Assembly (NCBI GenBank): GCA_000995845.1
Contig: LCEZ01000057.1
Coordinates: 1-6,340, forward strand
Source of the DNA: Parcubacteria group bacterium GW2011_GWD2_43_10
GTDB lineage: Bacteria; Patescibacteriota; Patescibacteriia; Veblenbacterales; UBA10138
DNA length: 6,340 nt
Direction: 5' to 3'
Positions 1-6,103 of the stretch are shown piece by piece. A program made the position numbers and the translations under genes. Under the pieces are notes generated by a model, which saw only the letters and a program-made list of their open reading frames with translations, had not been told where the DNA came from and searched no databases. How positions within the stretch are numbered: position 1 is the first letter of the stretch; each line of letters begins with the position of its first letter.

Positions 1-1361
1 GCTAACCAATAACCAATGAAGGCTAATATTATAAAGATCAAGGTAATAGGTCGGCCCCATAAGTAAATACTATCAGGCAGATCTATAAATCTTGGTAAAA
101 ATGGCAAATGATAAATAATATTATTAAATAGCCGCCTGAGGTTTACCCATAAATCAGCAGAAATTTTAATGCTGGCAGCCGAGGGCGCTAGCCATGACAT
201 AACAGCAAAAGACAAAGGGACTATTAAGGCTGTACCGCTTATAGCCAGCACTCGCCATAGTTTTTTATTTTTAAGGTTAAAGCCATATTCTTTAAGCCAC
301 CAGATGATTAGAATACCCAACAAAGGCAGGCCAGCTAAAGGATGAGTAAAAACAGCGGCTAAACCAAAAAGCCATAGCAGTCTACTCGGTATATTTACTC
401 CCAGACGCCTAGTAGCAATGGCTAAGATAGTTATTAAAACAAATAAATAAGCCAGGCCTTGTGGGGTGGTGTAGGTAAAATCAGATAAAGTAAACAATAA
501 AGGAGCCAAAGGTAAGAGTAATAATAGCGGCTTGGCGGCGGTTATTTTTTGAGTAAAACTGAAAGTTGTTATGGGTATAATTAATGCGGCCAACAGCGGC
601 ACTAGCCAAGTATCAATTGTTTTTATAGAGAGGTTTAAAATCTGGGCCCAAAAATTTACCAGCGTGTACTGCCCTAAATAATAAAATGGCTTGGGGTTGA
701 TAGTGCCGGTAGTAGCCAATAATTTTTCCGAGGCCTGATGAATAAAAGGGTCAAAGCCATAGCCTAAGGGGTAAATATTAATCAGCAGGCTTAAAAATAT
801 TAAGTAAAATGGAATGAGCCAGATCGGGCTCAATTTTGTGCGAGCTAAAAAAAGAATTAGTCCAGCCAGCAAGCCGATAAGAATAAAAAAAACCGGCGGT
901 ACAACAGCCCAAGGCGTCCTAATAGCTTCGCCAGTGGCGCTGGAATTCAATAGTAAAAAAATTATTAATGCCAGCGCTAAATAAATCAGGGTTATTAAAC
1001 TTGAGGTTAAGAATTGTGTCCAGGAATTAGATGATGTTGATTTTGGTTCATTTTCAAGTTTTTTAGCAGTGCCCAACCAAGGTAGCAAGGCGGCTAAGCT
1101 AAAGGTTGCAATCGTATTAAATAAGTTAAAGTAAAAAAGAATGGAAGCCGTAAGACTAATGATGCTAGTGGTTATAATAAGGCCCCAGGCCAGCCTTTCT
1201 ATGCGGTAGGTAGCCAATTGGTTCATCCGGCCGCCTATTAGCCAGCATGTGAGTAAAAGCCAGATTAAGCCTAAAGCAATTCCTAAATAATATTCTTGCC
1301 AACCCCAATAATTTAAGGCAATCAGCAAGCTTGTTAGGGTGGCTAAAGCCGGCATTATCAT
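1..1361 (-). CDS. Polytopic membrane protein, possible GT-C-type glycosyltransferase (C-terminal part outside window)
   Basis: Reading the minus strand from ATG at 1361, the frame stays open for 453 codons to the left edge, so the 3' end is missing. The product is very hydrophobic, with many Leu/Ile/Trp-rich segments along its whole length, implying roughly ten or more membrane spans. A polar linker rich in Lys, Glu and Ser lies around residues 99-115. The best landmark is GFDPFIHQASE at about residues 202-212, followed by PKPFYYLGQYTLV near 222-234; an acidic residue (D204) in an extracytoplasmic loop followed by a Tyr/Gln motif recalls lipid-linked-sugar GT-C enzymes, but this is inference. 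ATG 1361 is chosen because a stop (TGA, 1370-1368) lies in frame just upstream and an extended -10 sits 8 bp before it; ATG 1355 is the alternative. Divergent from the GT-C-like gene at 1404. The coding call is firm; the function is not. Confidence 0.85.
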   Translation of the reverse strand, partial: MIMPALATLTSLLIALNYWGWQEYYLGIALGLIWLLLTCWLIGGRMNQLATYRIERLAWGLIITTSIISLTASILFYFNLFNTIATFSLAALLPWLGTAKKLENEPKSTSSNSWTQFLTSSLITLIYLALALIIFLLLNSSATGEAIRTPWAVVPPVFFILIGLLAGLILFLARTKLSPIWLIPFYLIFLSLLINIYPLGYGFDPFIHQASEKLLATTGTINPKPFYYLGQYTLVNFWAQILNLSIKTIDTWLVPLLAALIIPITTFSFTQKITAAKPLLLLLPLAPLLFTLSDFTYTTPQGLAYLFVLITILAIATRRLGVNIPSRLLWLFGLAAVFTHPLAGLPLLGILIIWWLKEYGFNLKNKKLWRVLAISGTALIVPLSFAVMSWLAPSAASIKISADLWVNLRRLFNNIIYHLPFLPRFIDLPDSIYLWGRPITLIFIILAFIGYWL

Positions 1362-1362
1362 A

Positions 1363-1378
1363 CGGTATCATTGTAACA
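1363..1378 (-). promoter_or_regulatory. Extended -10 promoter, leaderless, for the leftward membrane protein gene
   Basis: On the minus strand there is a TACAAT hexamer (1375 to 1370, 5 of 6 to TATAAT), preceded by TG and one base (1378-1377), giving TGnTACAAT. The gap between the hexamer and ATG 1361 is 8 bp, so the expected transcription start (about 1363) lies within 2-3 nt of the start codon. I see no convincing -35 at 17 bp (1398-1393 reads CACATT). The layout matches the three plus-strand promoters in this window. Confidence 0.7.
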
Positions 1379-1386
1379 TCTCTTGC

Positions 1387-1402
1387 TGGTATAATGTGTG
1401 CA
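1387..1402 (+). promoter_or_regulatory. Extended -10 promoter, leaderless, for the GT-C-like gene unit
   Basis: A perfect TATAAT at 1390-1395 is preceded by TGG (1387-1389), a full extended -10. Eight bp separate it from ATG 1404. The predicted start site is about A1402, leaving a leader of about 2 nt. The -35 position (about 1367-1372, ATCATT) does not resemble TTGACA and overlaps the -10 of the opposite-strand promoter. Confidence 0.8.
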
Positions 1403-1403
1403 T

Positions 1404-2993
1404 ATGGATATTTTAGGTTGGCCGAAGTTTAAAGGGTACGGCTGGTTAATTATATTTGCCTTGATAGCGTTTTTTATTTACGCCAGTTTTAATTGGGGCT
1501 TGCCCTGGCGGTTTAATTCGCCCGATGAAGCGGCTAATGCCTATTTTACCCAAATGGTAGCTAGGGGAGAATCAGTGGCTGTGTCTGAACCGCTAAATTA
1601 TGTGGCGCAAAATCCAATAGTTCACCCGCGCAGTACGCATATAATAAACGGTCAATTAGCTCCAGCGAGTTTTTTGGGATTACCTTTACTGCTCGGTTTT
1701 GTTGGCAGAATTATAGGCGAGGCGGCCTTACCTTATTTAACACCACTAGGGGCTATTATTGGATTGCTTTGTTTTTGGGGAATAGTTAAAGAGCTGGCTG
1801 ACCGTAAGGCCGCTTGGATTTCCAGCCTTCTTTTGGCAGTAACCCCGGCGTTTTGGTATTATCACAGCCGGGCTTTTTTTCATAATGCTTTGTTTTTTGA
1901 TTTTTTACTGTTGGCAGTTTATTTGCTAATTAAGGCACTAAAAAGTAAGAATGCTTGGGCTTATTTAGCCAGTGGGTTAGCTCTTGGTCTAGCGATAGCC
2001 TTGCGGACTTCAGAAGTATTCTGGATTATAGTAGCCGGCGCGGTGTGGCTTGGCTTAAACTGGCAGCAAGTAAAATGGAATTATCTTCTTTTATTAATAT
2101 TGGGAGTAGTAGTTTCTTTTAGTCCAGTGTTATTAACTAATTATCAGATTTACGGCTCTATTTTTTCCATAGGCTACCGACAAGATTTAATGTTGACTGG
2201 CGATTTACAGCAAACACTCGGGCTTTTGCAGCAATTAATTTTACCTTTTGGCTGGCATCCGCGAGTTATCCTAAGTACAGTGGCTAATTATTTAATCAAT
2301 CTGACTTGGTGGTGGACTGTTTTAGCGACTCTAGGTTTTGGGTATTTCTTAATCAGTTGGCGTAAGCAAACAAAACAAGCTAAGAATTTTATGATGGGTT
2401 TATTAGTAATGGTTTGCTGGTTGGTAATTGTCTATGGCAGCTGGCAATTCAATGATAATCCTGATCCAGCGGCTATTACCTTAGGCACTTCGTATGCTCG
2501 TTATTGGTTGCCAATTTATGGATTTTTATTATGGCCAGCTGGCTTGGCCTTGAGCCGGCTATTGAATTGGAAATGGGGCAAAGAATTATTATTGAGTATC
2601 GTCGGCTGTTATGTGGTTTTGTCTGGCTTGTTGGTTTGGACAGAACCAGCTGAAGGCTTGGCTCAAATAAGAGATAATATTAAAAGGTTTCAAGTTTGGG
2701 GGCAGGAAGTGCAAAACTTAACTGAACCTGACAGTGTGATTGTCGCTGGTATTACTGATAAGATTTTTTGGCCTGAACGGCGGGTGATTTATGATCTTAT
2801 AAATCCGGCTGATTATGTGGCGGTAAATAAACTTTTAACTGCTGGTACGTCAGTATATTGGTTTCACCCTACTTGGCGGGCTGAAGGCTTGGCAACTATT
2901 AATAAAAGGCTGGTAGATTACAGTTTGGTGCTTGAAGCTAAGACCCTCAGTTGGCAAGATTTTAGCCTGTATGAGTTTAAGATAAAGCCATGA
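1404..2993 (+). CDS. Multi-pass membrane glycosyltransferase candidate (GT-C / ArnT-PMT-like)
   Basis: A 529-residue protein with about 11-12 hydrophobic segments (first at about 13-29, then spread over about 85-415) and a soluble C-terminal tail of about 110 residues. The first predicted outer loop carries FNSPDEA with D41-E42, where GT-C enzymes such as ArnT/PMT/PglB-like proteins place the catalytic acidic residue after helix 1. RTSE (about 201-204) and ARYWLP (about 365-370) resemble the conserved Arg and RY-x-LP patches of these families. The expected role is transfer of a sugar from a polyprenyl-phosphate donor to an extracytoplasmic acceptor; donor and acceptor are unknown. GTG 1398 lies in frame two codons upstream, but it sits between the -10 box and the predicted transcription start, so ATG 1404 is preferred. 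The TGA stop overlaps the next gene's ATG (ATGA, 2990-2993), implying translational coupling. The membrane topology is clear; the enzyme class is inferred from fold-level features only. Confidence 0.85.
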   Translation: MDILGWPKFKGYGWLIIFALIAFFIYASFNWGLPWRFNSPDEAANAYFTQMVARGESVAVSEPLNYVAQNPIVHPRSTHIINGQLAPASFLGLPLLLGFVGRIIGEAALPYLTPLGAIIGLLCFWGIVKELADRKAAWISSLLLAVTPAFWYYHSRAFFHNALFFDFLLLAVYLLIKALKSKNAWAYLASGLALGLAIALRTSEVFWIIVAGAVWLGLNWQQVKWNYLLLLILGVVVSFSPVLLTNYQIYGSIFSIGYRQDLMLTGDLQQTLGLLQQLILPFGWHPRVILSTVANYLINLTWWWTVLATLGFGYFLISWRKQTKQAKNFMMGLLVMVCWLVIVYGSWQFNDNPDPAAITLGTSYARYWLPIYGFLLWPAGLALSRLLNWKWGKELLLSIVGCYVVLSGLLVWTEPAEGLAQIRDNIKRFQVWGQEVQNLTEPDSVIVAGITDKIFWPERRVIYDLINPADYVAVNKLLTAGTSVYWFHPTWRAEGLATINKRLVDYSLVLEAKTLSWQDFSLYEFKIKP

Positions 2994-3529
2994 AGTATTT
3001 ACCCCACATTAAGTGGGTAATTCCAGTTTTGTTGGTTGGCTATGTGCTATGGCAAGCGATCATAGCTACTAATTCACTTGAGGCTGTTACTGATTTTCGG
3101 GAGCGTACTCCTTATTTTGATGTGCTACTGCCAGCGGGACGGGTGGCCAGAACTGACCGGGGTATTGTTTTAAAACAGGAGCCAGTTTACATTGATGTGC
3201 GCTTGCCAGTGCGGGCTAAGAGTATTGCTTTAGAGCTTAAAGTTACGGCAATATCAGCTCCAATTAAATTAGGCTGGCAAACTGATGATAATTTTACTCT
3301 GGCTTTCAGCCAGGCTGAGCCAATTAATTATCAGGGTTTGGTTTTATATCATTATGATTTAGCTGACATAAATTACGTACGACCAGGATACAAAGGCCGG
3401 TTCATAATTTCCTCGCCTGGTCTGGTGCCGGGCAGTGTAGTAGTTAATGGTGCTACTGTTAGCATTAAGCGGAAGGTCGCCAGCCTTACTTGGTTCAAAG
3501 AGCAATTTAATAAAATATTATGGCAGTAA
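2990..3529 (+). CDS. Membrane-anchored extracytoplasmic protein, unknown function
   Basis: A 179-residue protein with one N-terminal hydrophobic helix (about residues 8-26, after the positively charged start MKYLPHIKW), read as a signal anchor or uncleaved signal. The remainder is polar with alternating hydrophobic residues, as in a beta-sandwich, with no Cys and no recognisable catalytic motif. It starts within the stop codon of the GT-C-like gene (4-bp ATGA overlap), so it is co-transcribed and translationally coupled with it. There is no Shine-Dalgarno in the preceding bases. A role as an accessory or acceptor-binding ectodomain for the upstream membrane enzyme is a reasonable guess from context only. 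I do not recognise a family. Confidence 0.8.
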   Translation: MKYLPHIKWVIPVLLVGYVLWQAIIATNSLEAVTDFRERTPYFDVLLPAGRVARTDRGIVLKQEPVYIDVRLPVRAKSIALELKVTAISAPIKLGWQTDDNFTLAFSQAEPINYQGLVLYHYDLADINYVRPGYKGRFIISSPGLVPGSVVVNGATVSIKRKVASLTWFKEQFNKILWQ

Positions 3530-3747
3530 TCACACGCTTTTTATCAGTCATAAATATACCACTAGTTTTAAGAGCGCAGTTTGTATTAAAAGAAATAGCA
3601 ACTGGATTGACTATCTCGTGGCTCAGCCTTTTTGCCTTGGAGCTTATGCGGCCGGGAATTGTCAGCTTACACCTTGACCTGAACTTAATTTTGGTGTTAG
3701 CTCTAAGTGCTTGGGTTATAAGTATTTTGGGCAAAAAAGCCACTTAA
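3520..3747 (+). CDS. Small membrane protein, two predicted transmembrane helices
   Basis: A 75-residue product that overlaps the end of the preceding gene by 10 bp in another frame. Hydrophobic stretches at about residues 26-43 and 54-71 are separated by a short loop containing RPG, and the protein ends in GKKAT. The first 25 residues form an amphipathic, basic N-terminal segment. It is preferred over the two overlapping alternative frames here because it has membrane-protein composition like its neighbours, follows the overlapping pattern of this unit, and ends just before the next promoter. No Shine-Dalgarno is visible, which fits coupling to upstream translation. No family recognised. It could be a small subunit of the membrane complex encoded upstream, but that is inference. 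Confidence 0.6.
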   Translation: MAVITRFLSVINIPLVLRAQFVLKEIATGLTISWLSLFALELMRPGIVSLHLDLNLILVLALSAWVISILGKKAT

Positions 3748-3763
3748 GCCAATATTTATTATT

Positions 3764-3779
3764 TGATATAATATTAATA
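3764..3779 (+). promoter_or_regulatory. Extended -10 promoter, leaderless, for the cupin-HIT-metallopeptidase unit
   Basis: A perfect TATAAT at 3767-3772 is preceded by TGA (3764-3766), a full extended -10. It is 8 bp from ATG 3781, the same spacing as at 1404. The predicted start is about A3779, giving a leader of about 2 nt. The -35 position (3744-3749, TTAAGC) is poor. It lies in the 33-bp gap after the small membrane protein gene, in which I see no terminator hairpin. Confidence 0.8.
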
Positions 3780-3780
3780 T

Positions 3781-4266
3781 ATGCCATTTACAGTAATTGA
3801 CGATAAATTAATGAACGACGTTACCGCCGCGGCGCAGAACAGCTCGCGTCGGCGGAGTTTGTATAATTTTCATACCGGCAACGAAGATAAAGTGCACCGA
3901 ATGCTTAATGTGATTGAGCCGGATTCCTATATTCAGCCGCATAAACATGAGGATCCAGATAAAGTTGAAGTGTTTATTCCCTTGCGAGGTAAGTTATTGA
4001 TGGTAATTTTTGCGGATGATGGTCGGATTGCCGAGCATATTGTTATTAAAGCCGGTGAAACCAGCCCTTGGGGTGTGGAAGTACCGCCCAAAACTTGGCA
4101 TATGACATTAGCCTTAGAGCCTGATACGGCGGTATATGAGGTGGTAGAGGGGCCGTGGGATCCTACCACCCATAAGAAGTATCCAACTTGGGCACCTCCA
4201 GAAGATGATAAGGAAGCTGCCAAGGCTTTTATTGCCAAGATCAGGCAGGAATTAATGCTGTATTAA
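3781..4266 (+). CDS. WbuC-type cupin-fold metalloprotein
   Basis: A 161-residue protein with the hallmarks of the WbuC cupin family, which is commonly encoded in O-antigen and other surface-polysaccharide clusters and whose reaction I do not know to be established. An N-terminal RRRSLYNFH segment (about 23-31) precedes a cupin core: the first cupin motif PHKHEDPDKVEVFIPLRG (53-70) offers H54, H56 and E63 as metal ligands, and the second motif contributes H107 in TWHM. The C-terminal region (about 125-161) is charged and carries a WDPTTHKKYPTWAPPE patch. It starts 8 bp after an extended -10, with no room for a ribosome-binding site. The first 100 bp are noticeably more GC-rich (GCG, CGC, CGG codons) than the neighbouring genes, which could reflect recent acquisition. 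It is the first gene of a tightly packed three-gene unit. Confidence 0.85.
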   Translation: MPFTVIDDKLMNDVTAAAQNSSRRRSLYNFHTGNEDKVHRMLNVIEPDSYIQPHKHEDPDKVEVFIPLRGKLLMVIFADDGRIAEHIVIKAGETSPWGVEVPPKTWHMTLALEPDTAVYEVVEGPWDPTTHKKYPTWAPPEDDKEAAKAFIAKIRQELMLY

Positions 4267-4267
4267 A

Positions 4268-4666
4268 ATGAATGATTGTATTTTTTGTAAAATAGTTGGC
4301 GGGCAGATACCAGCGACCAAGGTTTACGAAGATAATGATTTCGTGGCTTTTTTGGATATTCATCCGGTAAGCTATGGCCACACCTTAGTAATTCCTAAGG
4401 AACATTTTGATAAGCTTGAAAATACACCAGAAGAGACCGTGGTCAAACTATATAAACTTATCAGGCGACTGGCACCAGCTGTGGTCGCTGGTTCTGAGGC
4501 CGAAGGCTATAATTTAGGTTTAAACAGCGGCGCCGTGGCGGGACAAATTATTCCTAGAAGGAAAAACGACGGCCTTGAACTTTGGGGAGAAAAAGAGTAT
4601 CAAGGTAATATGATGGATGAAATAGCCAAAAAAATCCGCGCGGCCATAAAGCAGGCTCTAAACTAA
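4268..4666 (+). CDS. HIT-family protein lacking the histidine triad (probably catalytically dead)
   Basis: A 132-residue protein that is plainly a HIT-family (Hint-like nucleotide hydrolase/transferase) homologue: CIFCKI at 4-9 with the zinc-type cysteine pair C4/C7, VAFLDIHPVSYGHTLVIPKEHF (26-47), and NLGLNSGAVAGQ (82-93). In the family GQ is followed by a short linker and His-x-His-x-His-x-x, then IIPR and a DGL segment. Here GQ (92-93) runs directly into IIPRRKNDGLELW (94-106), so about eight residues holding the whole triad are absent while both flanks are intact and in frame. Nucleotidyl-transfer chemistry should therefore be lost, and the histidine that completes zinc binding in some members is gone too. 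It starts 1 bp after the cupin stop without a Shine-Dalgarno. Family membership is certain from flanking motifs; a real loss versus an assembly error cannot be settled here. Confidence 0.85.
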   Translation: MNDCIFCKIVGGQIPATKVYEDNDFVAFLDIHPVSYGHTLVIPKEHFDKLENTPEETVVKLYKLIRRLAPAVVAGSEAEGYNLGLNSGAVAGQIIPRRKNDGLELWGEKEYQGNMMDEIAKKIRAAIKQALN

Positions 4667-5068
4667 ATGGAGTTAAGTGATCAAGAATTTGCCCAGTTAG
4701 TGCAGGATGGCATTGATAATATTCCGAAAAAATTTAAACTCTTAGCAAAAAACGTAGTGATTGTTTGGACTGAGGAGCCGACTGATGAGCAGTTAAAGAA
4801 AAGTAATTTAAGGCGCGGCCAGGCTTTGTTTGGTTTATATGAAGGTGTGCCGCAAATTGCCAGGGGTGCTGGTTATAGTGCCGTGCCTGATAAAATTACA
4901 ATATTTAAAATGGCGATTTTGAATTCATGTGTCACCATTGAGCAAGCTAAAAAGCAAGTAGCAGAAACTGTTTGGCATGAATTAGCACATCATTTTGGCT
5001 CTTCGGAAAACAGGGTACAGCAGGCACAATTAAAAAGGAGACGACATCACCAGGATGCTGGCTCCTAA
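4667..5068 (+). CDS. Small zinc metallopeptidase-like protein, HExxH (PF06262/DUF1025-like)
   Basis: A 133-residue zincin-like protein resembling the short metallopeptidase family PF06262. It shows the expected order: an N-terminal SDQEFAQLVQDGIDNIPKKF helix (4-23), a VVIVWTEEP strand (30-38), FGLYEGVP (55-62), a PDKITIFK segment (74-81) and the zinc-binding WHELAHHFG (103-111) with H104, E105 and H108; E114 is a possible third ligand. It has no signal peptide, so it should be cytoplasmic; substrates are not known for the family. The tail after 118 is basic (KRRRHHQ). The ATG follows the HIT stop codon with zero spacing (TAA then ATG), and no Shine-Dalgarno is visible, so expression probably depends on termination-reinitiation. 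It is the last gene of its unit. Confidence 0.85.
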   Translation: MELSDQEFAQLVQDGIDNIPKKFKLLAKNVVIVWTEEPTDEQLKKSNLRRGQALFGLYEGVPQIARGAGYSAVPDKITIFKMAILNSCVTIEQAKKQVAETVWHELAHHFGSSENRVQQAQLKRRRHHQDAGS

Positions 5069-5079
5069 GTACTTCTAGA

Positions 5080-5096
5080 TGTTAAACTTATTGTTA
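5080..5096 (+). promoter_or_regulatory. Extended -10 promoter, leaderless, for rfbB
   Basis: TAAACT at 5083-5088 (4 of 6 to TATAAT, with the key T, A and final T) is preceded by TGT at 5080-5082, forming TGnTAnnnT. It lies 7 bp before ATG 5096, so transcription should start at or one base before the A of ATG. It is weaker than the other promoters here but has the same geometry. It sits in the 27-bp gap after the metallopeptidase gene. Confidence 0.55.
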
Positions 5097-6103
5097 TGAA
5101 GCTTTTAGTTACCGGCGGTGCCGGGTTCATTGGCTCAAACTTTATTCGTTATACCCTTGGTAAATACCAGGATGTAACTGTTATTAATTTTGATAAATTA
5201 ACTTATGCTGGCAATTTGGATAATTTAGCCGATGTTAGAAATAATCCAAAGTATAGTTTTGTAAAGGGCGACATTACTGATGAGTCGGCAGTAAATAAAG
5301 TAGTTACTGATCATAAAATAGAGGTGATAGTAAATTTTGCCGCCGAGACCCATGTGGACAGAAGTATTCACAGCGGTAACCGAGATTTCGTGCTAACTAA
5401 TACTTTAGGCGTGCAAACTGTGTTAGATGTAGCGCGTCAAAATAAAGTTAACGCTATGGTTCAAGTATCAACAGATGAGGTTTATGGCAGTCTTGAACTT
5501 GAGTCTAAGGATGCTTTTTCCGAAGATACGCCCCTCGCACCTAATATGCCATATGCCGCGGCTAAAGCCGGCGGGGATATGTTAGCCCGCGCAGCTTTTA
5601 AAACCTATGGCACGGATGTGCGAGTAACTCATTGTTCAAACAATTATGGACCTTATCAGTTCCCGGAAAAGCTTATTCCGTTTTTTATTTTTAAGGCCTT
5701 GAAAAATGAGCCTTTGCCTTTGTATGGTGACGGCAAGAATGTGCGTGATTGGATTTACGTGCTGGATCATTGTGCGGCCATTGATGCCGTGTTAAGACAA
5801 GGCCAGGCCGGCGAAGTTTATAATATTGGCGTTAATAATGAACTCTCTAATTTGGAAATTGCCAAAATAATTTTAGCCGAACTTAGCAAACCTGAAAGTT
5901 TATTGACTTTTGTAGATGACAGGCCAGGGCATGACCGTCGTTATGCCATAAATTCATCTAAAATTGAGCATACGCTTGGCTGGCATCCGCAGTATCAGTT
6001 TGAGCAAGCTATTAAAGAAACTATTAGATGGTATCAAGAAAATACTGAGTGGGTAAAAAAACTAGAATTAAGGCGCGCGGAAATGAATCCGCATTTGAGT
6101 TAG
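5096..6103 (+). CDS. rfbB: dTDP-glucose 4,6-dehydratase (RmlB/RfbB)
   Basis: A 335-residue short-chain dehydrogenase/reductase of the extended class, full length for the family. It converts dTDP-glucose to dTDP-4-keto-6-deoxyglucose in the cytoplasm using bound NAD, the shared entry to dTDP-rhamnose and dTDP-amino-deoxysugars. Visible motifs: the Rossmann GGAGFIG (7-13), DKLTYAGNLDNL (33-44) which is diagnostic for RmlB, GDITD (58-62), AAETHVDRSI (82-91), the catalytic STDEVYG (125-131, with T126, D127, E128), YAAAK (153-157, the Y-x3-K pair), SNNYGPYQFPEKLIP (181-195) and RPGHDRRYAI (about 276-285). It begins a new unit 27 bp after the metallopeptidase gene, with its own extended -10. The next gene is a sugar-nucleotide cupin isomerase, consistent with a shared dTDP-sugar pathway. 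No rmlA, rmlC or rmlD is visible in the window. Confidence 0.95.
   Translation: MKLLVTGGAGFIGSNFIRYTLGKYQDVTVINFDKLTYAGNLDNLADVRNNPKYSFVKGDITDESAVNKVVTDHKIEVIVNFAAETHVDRSIHSGNRDFVLTNTLGVQTVLDVARQNKVNAMVQVSTDEVYGSLELESKDAFSEDTPLAPNMPYAAAKAGGDMLARAAFKTYGTDVRVTHCSNNYGPYQFPEKLIPFFIFKALKNEPLPLYGDGKNVRDWIYVLDHCAAIDAVLRQGQAGEVYNIGVNNELSNLEIAKIILAELSKPESLLTFVDDRPGHDRRYAINSSKIEHTLGWHPQYQFEQAIKETIRWYQENTEWVKKLELRRAEMNPHLS

Noticed and set aside
1165..1371. Minus-strand 68-codon frame starting at ATG 1371
   Set aside because: It overlaps the much longer 453-codon minus-strand frame, has no membrane-protein or domain character, and its ATG lies at the edge of the -10 box of the real promoter.
1398..1403. 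GTG at 1398 as start of the GT-C-like gene
   Set aside because: It is only 3 bp after TATAAT and upstream of the predicted transcription start, so it would not be in the mRNA; ATG 1404 fits the spacing seen at the other units.
3447..3677. Plus-strand 76-codon frame
   Set aside because: It is a shadow across the end of the ectodomain gene and the small membrane protein gene; no coherent hydrophobic pattern or known motif.
3507..3743. Minus-strand 78-codon frame
   Set aside because: It is antisense to the small membrane protein gene, with a mixed composition and no promoter of the type seen at real genes.
3933..4238. Minus-strand 101-codon frame antisense to the cupin
   Set aside because: The low-complexity Ser/Gly/Thr-rich product is typical of an antisense shadow; the opposite strand encodes a clear cupin.
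5067..5074. Perfect 8-bp palindrome AAGTACTT overlapping the metallopeptidase stop
   Set aside because: Too short for a terminator and not followed by a T-run; as an operator it would be a guess from one copy.
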